In this document: one piece after another, positions 45,731-53,500 of the stretch
How positions within the stretch are numbered: the first letter of the stretch is position 1
Layout of the letters: every line of letters begins with the position of its first letter
DNA from: Cohaesibacter haloalkalitolerans
Lineage (GTDB): Bacteria > Pseudomonadota > Alphaproteobacteria > Rhizobiales > Cohaesibacteraceae
DNA: 64,000 nucleotides
NCBI RefSeq assembly: GCF_003574655.1
Contig: NZ_QNUM01000011.1
Location: forward strand, 1-64,000
Direction: 5' to 3'
Position numbers and translations under genes: made by a program
Notes under the pieces: model-generated
What the model saw: only the letters and a program-made list of their open reading frames with translations
Database searches by the model: none
What the model was told of the DNA's origin: nothing

Positions 45731-47081
45731 TCCGTCTTTGTCTGACAGTGACATGAAGCGGTATAACGATTGGAAATCCTATTTGCGATCCAATGGCATT
45801 TCGATACCTCAGAAGGAGCATTTTACCAATTACGCCAGCTTGCCAACACTCTGTCGGTTGCGCCCCGTCCTCGCTGTTCTTGAGCCGGAAACTATTGGCC
45901 CTATGCGCGTCGCAATATCGGAGCTGGCAGCCGAGAAAAACGCCAAGAGAGCGAGCCGCGCAAAAGGCGGCAAAAAAGGCGTAGCCCGCCAGGTGTCGGT
46001 CGAAAAGGCAGAACTACCATCCGACTGGCAAGCTACCATTGCTCGTTTATATAGTGAGTGCGAAAACCAAAGTGGCGACTGGATTGATTTTGATTCAGAG
46101 TCCGAACTCTCGACATTGCCTTGGTCAACAGTGCGTGATGCCGAATACGTGCTGTGCATGATTGCTAAAGCCTGCATTAACCGGAACAAGAAGGTGTCAC
46201 TGAAATCAGAAACTGTTGCCTACTGGATAAAAGATGCCAGAGATCGCGGATGTGGCGCACGAGGCCTTTCATGCCAGATCGGCAAGCTACGGAGCTTCGT
46301 ATTGCACTATCAAGGACAAAAATCCAAGCTTGCCAAAAAGCTGTCACGACTGCGAAAGCACTACAACCGTCTTGCCGCTAAAGAACCAAAACGAAAAGCG
46401 CGCTTTTTGTTGACCAACCCTAACGATATCGGAAAAGTTTTGTTGCGAGCAGAGGAATTGCTCGATGAAGCACGGAGCGCTCCTCTTGGTTTTTTTCATC
46501 GCATCAAACTATTCTTGGATGCGGCAGCCTTGGCCTTGTCAATTGTTGCTCCGCTACGCATTAGTGACCTGCACAGATTGGAAGTCGGTGTGCATTTAAT
46601 CCGTCATAATGACGGTTGGGAGATGAACATCGAAACGCAAAAAACGGGTGGCGAATATCATCGTAGCCTGTTGTATCCAGAAATCACCCCGTTTCTGGAT
46701 GCGCTCGTCATGGAAGATGCTCCTGGCAGACACATCGAAGCAGGTTATACCGCCAGAATCGGAACACCGATCTTCTCGAGAGATAATGGCCGAACCGGTT
46801 TATCGGGAGACTGGATTTCCGACGTCTGGTTCGAATATTTTGGCTGTGGAGCTCATATCTCAAGAACACTTTGGCACGAAGAAGTGCACGATGAAAACAG
46901 CTCAAAGACCTATATTGCTCTTGAATTGTGTGGACAGAAAGACCCTAAAACTGCAAACCAATATCTTGTGCGGGACATGCGAAAGAGAAACTTTCAGAAA
47001 GGCAAGCAATTACGGTCCAATTATCGAAAGCGAGTTCAGGCAACTTCCATCGTTTTCACCGTGCCACCGAACAAAGACTAA
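45723..47081 (+). CDS. tyrosine recombinase 2 of the cassette
   Basis: A 452-residue protein. APLRISDLHRLEVG is box I, HISRTLWHEEVHD contains R-x3-H, and CGQKDPKTANQYL supplies a candidate nucleophile Tyr, so it is a divergent tyrosine recombinase. The N-terminal half has a basic region RASRAKGGKKG. ATG at 45723 overlaps recombinase 1 by 8 bp. Its end meets the convergent HTH gene with a 4-bp overlap. The two recombinases probably act together. Confidence 0.65.
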   Translation: MPDPSLSDSDMKRYNDWKSYLRSNGISIPQKEHFTNYASLPTLCRLRPVLAVLEPETIGPMRVAISELAAEKNAKRASRAKGGKKGVARQVSVEKAELPSDWQATIARLYSECENQSGDWIDFDSESELSTLPWSTVRDAEYVLCMIAKACINRNKKVSLKSETVAYWIKDARDRGCGARGLSCQIGKLRSFVLHYQGQKSKLAKKLSRLRKHYNRLAAKEPKRKARFLLTNPNDIGKVLLRAEELLDEARSAPLGFFHRIKLFLDAAALALSIVAPLRISDLHRLEVGVHLIRHNDGWEMNIETQKTGGEYHRSLLYPEITPFLDALVMEDAPGRHIEAGYTARIGTPIFSRDNGRTGLSGDWISDVWFEYFGCGAHISRTLWHEEVHDENSSKTYIALELCGQKDPKTANQYLVRDMRKRNFQKGKQLRSNYRKRVQATSIVFTVPPNKD

Positions 47082-47476
47082 GGCAGCAAATGCATGATTT
47101 CGATGGCTCTGAACCTGTAATCCGCTATTGGAAGATCGACAGATGGGATTTCACCGATTTCGGCTAGGCGACGGATGGAGCGTTCCGAGCGCCCAAATAT
47201 ATTGGGGTCGGCAAGATCCGCCGACTTCAACATGGGTTCTTTCATCGCCCGCCAGTTCTTTTCCGCGACAATGCTGTAACCTTCAGCAGCCCAAATGTCG
47301 GCCCATCTATATCGCTTTGGTTTCCCATGCACCTGTTGAAGACCATAGCGACTTTCATGGTCATTACAGATTTTGTCTGCAACTGGTCGGCTTACATTCC
47401 AATATCTTGCCAGGTCTGAAATCTTTGCCAGACCCGGATCTTGATTGGTGCTTATGTTTGCTGTGCTTTTCCTCAT
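47078..47476 (-). CDS. HTH DNA-binding protein convergent with recombinase 2
   Basis: A 132-residue protein starting MRKSTANISTNQDPG. Two helix-turn-helix-like segments are visible: AKISDLARYWNVSRPVADKI and NIFGRSERSIRRLAEIGEIP. Their layout is like excisionase or plasmid MerR-type adaptors. The stop overlaps the recombinase 2 stop by 4 bp on the other strand. It may control recombination direction or expression of the cassette. Confidence 0.55.
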   Translation of the reverse strand: MRKSTANISTNQDPGLAKISDLARYWNVSRPVADKICNDHESRYGLQQVHGKPKRYRWADIWAAEGYSIVAEKNWRAMKEPMLKSADLADPNIFGRSERSIRRLAEIGEIPSVDLPIADYRFRAIEIMHLLP

Positions 47477-48071
47477 ACAAGCCAAATAGGGCCAAACTCT
47501 TAAACACAAAAATAATAATAAATATTGTTGATCATAGGAGCAGAATTGACCTTATCGCGATTGGCCTGTCTGCTAGTCATACGGTAATTTTTACCATTAA
47601 CTCTATGGCAGGAACCCAAGGTTCGGAGGAAATATTCAAGAGAAGAAGATAACAATGAAAGCCAATGAAATGATGAATATCCACCAAAACGCATATGCCG
47701 AAAATCACCCACTTTGCGGCCAAAATTTACGCTTCTGCGAAAATTCATACATACACACGCTGGTGGACATGGCTTGAGTACAGGTGAGTGTATAGGTGAT
47801 CTGACCGCAGATGCATAGCTCTGTCCGTTTAGCTATAAATATGCGGCCAAAATGAGTGATCGAACCAGATAAGAGCGTGTCAATTGCAACCAAATATGGG
47901 CTCAGGTTGAGGCAGGTTTCGATCATGGTGGCAACGATCTTATTTTGCGGCTTTCAATAGTTTTTGCAATCGAAATTCAGAGAGGCACGGCAGCGGGGAG
48001 ACGCCGCGCCTATCTGACTTATAATATAAAGTGAGGCTGGTGTCTGTTTTCTACAATGGAGAAATATAGAC
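47477..48071. other. intergenic region of about 600 bp
   Basis: AT-rich DNA between the HTH gene and the first PemK-like gene. Contains GGTAATTTTTACC-type dyad at 47582-47594, a plausible operator. A 40-codon frame from ATG 47655 has no family and is not called. Promoters for the flanking divergent genes are expected here. Confidence 0.4.
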
Positions 48072-48566
48072 ATGACCGATTCCATCATCCAATCTCCCGC
48101 CAACTGGCTGAACGACCTTAAGCGGGGCGACGTTGTCCAATTTGCTGCTGTCTCGCCAACGAGATCAGAGCAGTTCAACGCATTTGTCATAATCGACCTT
48201 TATTCCACCGAGTCCCAGACACTGCTGATGATGGGGCACGGCAGAGATATCGATCCTGCATCAAACAAGGCGTTGGAAATTCCTGTCATCGAAGCGGAGA
48301 GCCTGCGGATGGCCGGACTCAAAAAGCCACTGTCCTTTTCACTCAATTACATCCGTACAGTTTCAATCCCTCATGATGAAACGGGCTTTCCTGCTATTGC
48401 CTCCCCTGTGATCGGTCGATTGGCTGACATAGATCTGCTTCGCATGCAATTCATCCGCAAACCCGATCGCATCCGGGAAGACCGACTTCATCTTCTTGAT
48501 GCCCTTCACTACTGGACGCATCGGGACACGGAAGGATCTGGTTCGGTAGCCAGTGAGAGCTTCTGA
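48072..48566 (+). CDS. PemK/MazF-like protein, copy 2
   Basis: A 164-residue protein. SPANWLNDLKRGDVVQFAAV and FNAFVIIDLYSTESQTLLMM fit the start of the PemK/MazF-like barrel; NW-x2-D-x-GDVV is shared with the relatives at 4240 and 48810. ATGGAGAAATATAG supplies a ribosome site before ATG 48072. It is less similar to classic MazF than the next gene. A C-terminal helix carries HLLDALHYWTHR. No antitoxin lies beside it. Confidence 0.5.
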   Translation: MTDSIIQSPANWLNDLKRGDVVQFAAVSPTRSEQFNAFVIIDLYSTESQTLLMMGHGRDIDPASNKALEIPVIEAESLRMAGLKKPLSFSLNYIRTVSIPHDETGFPAIASPVIGRLADIDLLRMQFIRKPDRIREDRLHLLDALHYWTHRDTEGSGSVASESF

Positions 48567-48809
48567 TGGTCTCAAAAAGCAAATTGGAGAATGGGGCCAA
48601 CCCCATTCCCTCATGATTTCAGTTCGACGTTCATCGGTAGCATTGATCAGTCCTAACTCACGTCAGGAAGCAGTGAAGGCAAAAGGAAAATTCTGAGAGG
48701 AATCGAGATCACTTGTGGCAGCCTTGGTGACGCCGCGCATGATCCGATCCTCTTGGGAAAGGGCAAAGAAAGGCGTCAGAGAATATCCAAACAACGAATG
48801 GAGTAACTG

Positions 48810-49301
48810 ATGCTCATCAAGGTCAAGCCCGATCAACGATCAACCAAGTCTAACTGGCAAGATAACCTGAGCTGGGGCGACGTTGTCATGTTTCGATTCC
48901 CGTCAGAGGAGGGTTGTCAAACGCGACCGCCCAAGGCCCGCCCCTGCGTGGTGCATGATGTCCGGGATATCGCCGGCATAAGACTGGTCACCCTAATTCG
49001 CGGCTCTAAGACATCAAGCCAATCTGAGGATGGTTATGAGACGCTCGTCGTGCATCCGATTGCCATTGCTGCGGCAGGTCTGAACGGCCCAACACGATTT
49101 GACAGCCGCAAAAGGATTACGGTCTCTGTTGACCATGACTGGTTTGTTTGCGGGTCGGCCAAGACACCTGTCCTTGGGAGTTTGACTGGCAAAACAAGAC
49201 GCCGGTTCAATTCTGTTCGGGCGGTCGTTGATGCCCTGATCGATTTGGCTGTCAGTCGTCGAGCTCAAGTAACGAAGCAGCAGTCTTCTCCTCTGTATTG
49301 A
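48810..49301 (+). CDS. PemK/MazF-like protein, copy 3
   Basis: A 163-residue protein: NWQDNLSWGDVVMFRFPSEE and KARPCVVHDVRDIAGIRLVT contain the GD-V-V turn and R-P-x-V-V strand of PemK/MazF proteins. It resembles 4240-4806 of element A most closely. GGAG precedes ATG 48810. It follows copy 2 by 243 bp, with no antitoxin between them. It may be a toxin, or part of an RNA-binding or regulatory subgroup. Confidence 0.58.
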   Translation: MLIKVKPDQRSTKSNWQDNLSWGDVVMFRFPSEEGCQTRPPKARPCVVHDVRDIAGIRLVTLIRGSKTSSQSEDGYETLVVHPIAIAAAGLNGPTRFDSRKRITVSVDHDWFVCGSAKTPVLGSLTGKTRRRFNSVRAVVDALIDLAVSRRAQVTKQQSSPLY

Positions 49302-49579
49302 TCATGCCGTCGATTTCGCCCGGACTGGCCAGCGTCTGACCGGGCAGAAATCACGAGAATTGGCAAAACCATGTTTTCTGCCTTCAAAAATTCCCGCTTT
49401 TTCAGTCAGAAATTTGACTTCATCAAAGAACATCGAACCGCATCGGTTCGTAAAATTACCTCATGAAATTAATTTTCCTTTTAATTTCATAAGGTTACCT
49501 CTGTTTCGTAAAATTTTCATTTTGATCCGGATTTTTTCGAACTCAGCTGAATTCCAGATGCTTTGAAAAATTGAATGGG

Positions 49580-49912
49580 ATGGTGTCCGTGGAAATGGCT
49601 GAGGAAATTCAAACGCTCCCAAATTATATCACGCTGGCAACCGCCGCAAAGTTGCTGGGTCGCAAAACCCAGACACTTCGCAATGAGCGGGATAAGGGCA
49701 ATCTGGTTTGCTACCGGATGGGAGGCGTGGACTACACCACCTATCAGAACATAAAGGACATGTTTGAACTATGCCGCGTAGAGCCAAACCCCCGCGCCTC
49801 TTTCTCCGGGAGAGACAAGGTCGTTCGCCGGTCTATGTCATCCTCGACCGAGGCAACGAGACAAGCACGGGCTACGGCCCTGAATGCAGCGAAGAAGCTG
49901 AAAAGTTCTTGA
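49580..49912 (+). CDS. excisionase-like HTH protein of element B
   Basis: A 110-residue protein with a MerR/excisionase-type HTH: NYITLATAAKLLGRKTQTLR followed by NERDKGNLVCYRMGGVDYTT. It should bend DNA and direct excision by the integrase. The last 47 codons overlap the start of the integrase gene in another frame, the same architecture as element A. The overlapping tail is Ser- and Arg-rich and may be only a by-product of the overlap. ATG at 49580 is used. Confidence 0.75.
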   Translation: MVSVEMAEEIQTLPNYITLATAAKLLGRKTQTLRNERDKGNLVCYRMGGVDYTTYQNIKDMFELCRVEPNPRASFSGRDKVVRRSMSSSTEATRQARATALNAAKKLKSS

Positions 49913-50829
49913 GTGACTATCTCGCGTCCAAATGGTCGACGCGAGATCTGGTCTCTCCCTCCAATATGGCTGTGGCCGATGTTCTGACCGCCTATGCAAT
50001 TGAACATGCGCCGAGCACGGCCGACCCAGCAAGGGTGGGATATGCCATTGATGCGCTGATGAGCTTTTGGGGCGAAAAGACCGTTGCAGAGGTCAAGAAA
50101 AACAATTGTCGCAGATATGCTGAAGAGCGTGGTGTTGCTGATGGGACAATTCGGCGGGAGTTGGGCGTTCTTCGCGCTGCTCTGAATTATTGTGAGCACG
50201 AGGAATATCTCCTCAAGGCTCCAGTTGTCCATCTGCCTGAAAAGCCTTCTGGCCGCGATCGCTGGTTGACCCGAGAGGAAGTCGCCAAACTCTTGAGAGT
50301 GGCGCGCAAAAATCCTGAGACTAGGCACATTGCAAAATTCATTCTGGTTGCGGTCTATACCGGTACACGAAAAAGCGCCATTCTCAATCTCGGTTGGGAA
50401 AAATCTGACTTTGCGGGTCATATCGATATCGAGAACGGGATTCTTTATCGTGCTGGTGCGAAGGAAAGGCGAACCGACAAGGAACGCACGCCGGCCCGCT
50501 TGCCTCGACAGCTTCTCTTGCACGCTCGACTTTGGCGCAAGAACAATCCGATCTGTGTAATTGCCTATCGCGGTGAGAAGGTCAAGGACATCAAGACAGG
50601 CTGGGGGCGGGTTTGCCGCGATGCCGCGATCATGGGAGTCAATCGGCACACCTTGAAACATACGGCTATCACATGGGCTATGCAGAACTGCGCAACGCCT
50701 GCCGATGCAGCAAGCTTCTTTGCCACCTCCATCCGGACAATCGAGGAAACCTACCTCCATCATCATCCTGATTTTCAGGATTCGGCTGTCAGTGCAATGG
50801 AAGGGAATAACAAGAAGCCCAGGAAATAG
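49771..50829 (+). CDS. tyrosine integrase of element B
   Basis: A 352-residue integrase ending 97 bp before the tRNA-Arg 3' end, the classic position. VAVYTGTRKSAILNLGW is box I with catalytic Arg; HTLKHTAITWAMQ is box II, where the usual R of HxLRH is Lys; SIRTIEETYLHHHPDF holds the Tyr. The Lys substitution occurs at a catalytic position, though similar HTLKHT forms may exist in related alphaproteobacterial integrases. N-terminus lies inside the xis-like overlap. It should integrate element B at the tRNA anticodon region. Confidence 0.9.
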   Translation: MPRRAKPPRLFLRERQGRSPVYVILDRGNETSTGYGPECSEEAEKFLSDYLASKWSTRDLVSPSNMAVADVLTAYAIEHAPSTADPARVGYAIDALMSFWGEKTVAEVKKNNCRRYAEERGVADGTIRRELGVLRAALNYCEHEEYLLKAPVVHLPEKPSGRDRWLTREEVAKLLRVARKNPETRHIAKFILVAVYTGTRKSAILNLGWEKSDFAGHIDIENGILYRAGAKERRTDKERTPARLPRQLLLHARLWRKNNPICVIAYRGEKVKDIKTGWGRVCRDAAIMGVNRHTLKHTAITWAMQNCATPADAASFFATSIRTIEETYLHHHPDFQDSAVSAMEGNNKKPRK

Positions 50830-50845
50830 CGTGTCGCCCCGGCGA

Positions 50846-50870
50846 TTTCATGGGCCATTTCATGGGCGCA
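50846..50870. repeat. arm-type repeat near attR of element B
   Basis: Tandem TTTCATGGGC and TTTCATGGGCGCA, 55 bp from the tRNA. Nearly the same tandem lies at 19686-19709 inside the other end of element B, in the same orientation. Paired imperfect repeats near both ends fit integrase arm-binding sites. Confidence 0.55.
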
Positions 50871-50925
50871 ATCGAGGTGCTCCAGAATTCTCTTTCCCTA
50901 AGATGCTGTATTTGCTGGGGAAATT

Positions 50926-51002
<77 letters not shown>

Positions 51003-51337
51003 TTGATGCTTTGGCTGCGAGTGGGATCAAATGCAAAAATCTTGCGGTTTATTTGATCGATTGCCGCGTGGCAATCTCGAGACAAGCACGATATATGACG
51101 GCCTTCTTAGCTTATGCATCGGGTTGGTGCAATCGAAAAGCACAGGCATTTGACGTCCTTGTGTATATTGAAGACACCATCGGGTGGGCTGGGCACAAAC
51201 ACCGCCTGACAGACGCCATAGGACGCGGGCTGCCTGATACCGAACGCCGAGGACTGACAGGTCTGGTGTCCACTTGCTGAGAAACAAAAAGCCCCGGCGA
51301 GATCCGGGGCTTTTGCTGATATGTTTGCGGTGAGATC
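51003..51337. other. intergenic region with MCP terminator
   Basis: The first 280 bp beyond the tRNA have no supported gene. The rest contains the terminator described separately and ends at the chemotaxis gene stop. Confidence 0.4.
51286..51315 (-). terminator. intrinsic terminator of the chemotaxis gene
   Basis: AGCCCCGG and CCGGGGCT (51290-51311) form a stem around GCGAGATC-type loop bases; read leftward it is followed by TTTTTG. It lies about 25 bp past the chemotaxis gene stop. Confidence 0.8.
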
Positions 51338-52492
51338 TCAGATGACCTTGCGCACCTCGTGCAGGAAGCTGTCGATACCGCTTTTCAGTTTCTCACCATT
51401 GAGGGCCAGCTCTTGTGATGCCGAGTGAACGTCCTGGGCTGCGTGGGAGGCCTCTACAATGCTGTTGCTGACAGAGGCGATGTTGTCGCTGACCTTGGTG
51501 CTGCCCATGGAGGCTTCTTCGATGCTGCGGGCAATTTCGTTGGAAGCCGCACTTTGTTCCTCGACCGCGGCTGCGATGGCAACGGCAATTTCCTTGGTGT
51601 TGGCTACCGTGCGTTCGATGCCGTCGAAGGAACTGACGGCATTCTGGCTGGCTGCCTGAATGCGGGCGATCTGCTGGCCGATGTCGTTGGTTGCCTTTGT
51701 GGTCTGCGTGGCGAGCGCCTTGACCTCATTGGCCACCACGGCAAAGCCCTTGCCTGCCTCTCCGGCTCTGGCGGCCTCAATGGTGGCGTTGAGCGCCAGA
51801 AGGTTGGTCTGGTCGGCGATGTCGGCGATGAGCGACATGACAGCGCCAATGCTGTCGGCGGCGAGCGACAGGCCCTTGAGGTCCTCACTGGTCTGGCGCA
51901 CTTCGTTGACGGCAGTCTGGCTGTGCTCGGCGGAGCGCATGACCTGTTGATTGATCTCGCTGATGGAATTGGTCAGCTGTTCGGTTGCAGAGGCAACGGC
52001 ACTGACGTTGTTCGAGGTCTGCTCGGAGGCGCGCTGTACGATGCCTGCCTGATTGCTGGTGTCGGTTGCGATCTGGCCCATCGATCCGGCAGAAGCTTCG
52101 AGTTCGACCGCGGCGGCGGCTACGATCTGAACGATGCTGCTCATCTGGTCTTCAAAGTCCTGAACGGCCTTGGAGAAAGAGCTTACCTTGTTCGACATGA
52201 CATCCATGGCGTCATTCACCGTGCGACTGGCAACGGCGAAGCTGCCGCTCATGCCCGTTTCGGAAATGCGTCGGTAATATTTGTTGCGGGCAACATATTG
52301 CAATGACGCGCTCGACTCCCGCAGATAGGCGTCTGATCGGTCGATCAGGTCGTTGATGGCGTGGAGCAGGCGGGCGGCGTCCCCCTTCTCGGTGATGTTG
52401 ATGATGCGTTTTTCGAAATCGCCCCTGGCTGCGGCTTCGCAAACATCAATGGCTTTCTTGACGGCGGACTTATACTGGTTTTTCAGCATCAT
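51338..52492 (-). CDS. soluble methyl-accepting chemotaxis protein
   Basis: A 384-residue protein starting [20 protein letters not shown] with no membrane segment. The C-terminal signalling domain has the hairpin tip [20 protein letters not shown] and [12 protein letters not shown], which contact CheA and CheW. The N-terminal 100 residues are a helical sensory part with [21 protein letters not shown]. It lies directly after a PAS protein on the same strand; together they look like a split Aer-type redox or energy sensor. ATG at 52492 is chosen; an in-frame ATG at 52552 falls within a heptamer repeat array. Confidence 0.88.
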   Translation of the reverse strand: MMLKNQYKSAVKKAIDVCEAAARGDFEKRIINITEKGDAARLLHAINDLIDRSDAYLRESSASLQYVARNKYYRRISETGMSGSFAVASRTVNDAMDVMSNKVSSFSKAVQDFEDQMSSIVQIVAAAAVELEASAGSMGQIATDTSNQAGIVQRASEQTSNNVSAVASATEQLTNSISEINQQVMRSAEHSQTAVNEVRQTSEDLKGLSLAADSIGAVMSLIADIADQTNLLALNATIEAARAGEAGKGFAVVANEVKALATQTTKATNDIGQQIARIQAASQNAVSSFDGIERTVANTKEIAVAIAAAVEEQSAASNEIARSIEEASMGSTKVSDNIASVSNSIVEASHAAQDVHSASQELALNGEKLKSGIDSFLHEVRKVI

Positions 52493-52548
52493 TTTTGATC
52501 TCTGTTGCGGCTCTGGCTGCGGGCGAGCCGGGCTGGGCCGGGCAAGTG

Positions 52549-52583
52549 TCATGCGTCATGCGTCATGCGTCATGCGTCATGTG
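52549..52583. repeat. 7-bp tandem repeat (TCATGCG)x5
   Basis: Four perfect TCATGCG units and one TCATGTG unit fill the gap between the PAS gene stop and the chemotaxis gene start. On the minus strand each unit carries an ATG, and because the unit is 7 bp each successive ATG falls in a different frame. Copy-number change could alter which start is used. Confidence 0.85.
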
Positions 52584-53108
52584 TCACAGTGTTGCGGCGA
52601 ACTGGTGATAGGTGATGCCTTTGGATTTCAGTATTCCATCAAGCATCGCCCTTGACGCCTTCTGGCCTTCCTTGCGGTTGGCGTGGGCGTTCTCTTCAGC
52701 CAGCAACTGTCTGTAGAGCGGGATGATCACAGTGTCGACGATGGCCCGATCCGGAACCCGACGACTGGAATGATAGCCGACGATTGTTCCCGACTGGTCT
52801 TTGCTCGGGGTGATGTGGGCGTTGACCCAGTAGTGGTCGCCGTTTTTGCAACGGTTGACGACATAGGCGAAAATCTCCTCGTCGTTCTGCAGTGTTTCCC
52901 ACATCAATTCAAAGACGCAACGTGGCATGTCCGGGTGCCGAATAATGCTGTGTGGCTGGCCCAGCATCTCTTTTTCGGAATAGCCGCAAATGTCTATAAA
53001 CTGTTTGTTACAATAGGTGACGCGCCCTTTGAGATCTGTCTTTGAAACAATGATTTCAGATACCTCAAAAAATCGCTCGGTCCCCGTCAATGCGAAATTT
53101 TTTGACAT
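52584..53108 (-). CDS. PAS domain sensor protein (Aer-like)
   Basis: A 174-residue protein with one PAS domain: EIIVSKTDLKGRVTYCNKQF, ICGYSEKEMLGQPHSIIRHP and MPRCVFELMWETLQN are characteristic of Aer/CetB-type PAS domains, which bind FAD. The C-terminal 60 residues are helical, ending KGITYHQFAATL. It precedes the soluble chemotaxis protein and is probably its redox input. ATG at 53108. Confidence 0.85.
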   Translation of the reverse strand: MSKNFALTGTERFFEVSEIIVSKTDLKGRVTYCNKQFIDICGYSEKEMLGQPHSIIRHPDMPRCVFELMWETLQNDEEIFAYVVNRCKNGDHYWVNAHITPSKDQSGTIVGYHSSRRVPDRAIVDTVIIPLYRQLLAEENAHANRKEGQKASRAMLDGILKSKGITYHQFAATL

Positions 53109-53437
53109 AGTCGCTCCAGCGCAAGGTTTTATACCCCCTGCGACTTGCGTATAGTTTTAAAATTACTATAAAATGTTTAGCATTTGGCTCTTAACAGAGT
53201 ATTTATGAAAGAGAGTTGCTAATTAAAACATTTGTTCTTAGTATAAGCACTTATTAATTTTCAGGTAAATTTATCCGATTTACCCAACTTGCAATTGAAA
53301 ACAGTCACTTTCTCGTTCAATTGAGGTTGGTTGTTGTAAGTATTATCATTTCCAATACTTATATAATATTTGAATATCATGTGATTTGAAGGTTTTGCCT
53401 CTGCTCTGGACAGGCGGCAATGACGCTGTAAGGGGCG
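53109..53437. other. AT-rich intergenic region
   Basis: About 330 bp upstream of the PAS gene and after secA. It is markedly AT-rich; no gene is visible. The promoter of the PAS-MCP pair should lie near its left end. Confidence 0.5.
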
Positions 53438-53478
53438 AAAAAAATCCCGGCAGGGCAGGGTGCCCAACCGGGATGTGT
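53438..53478 (-). terminator. secA terminator
   Basis: ATCCCGG and CCGGGAT pair around a GC-rich loop; read leftward the stem is followed by TTTTTTTC. It lies 25-60 bp past the secA stop. Confidence 0.8.
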
Positions 53479-53500
53479 TTTCTTCGCTTCAATGGAGCTG

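Noticed and set aside
51425-52306. Gly-rich frame antisense to the chemotaxis gene
   Set aside because: Shadow of the heptad coding; no signal or family.
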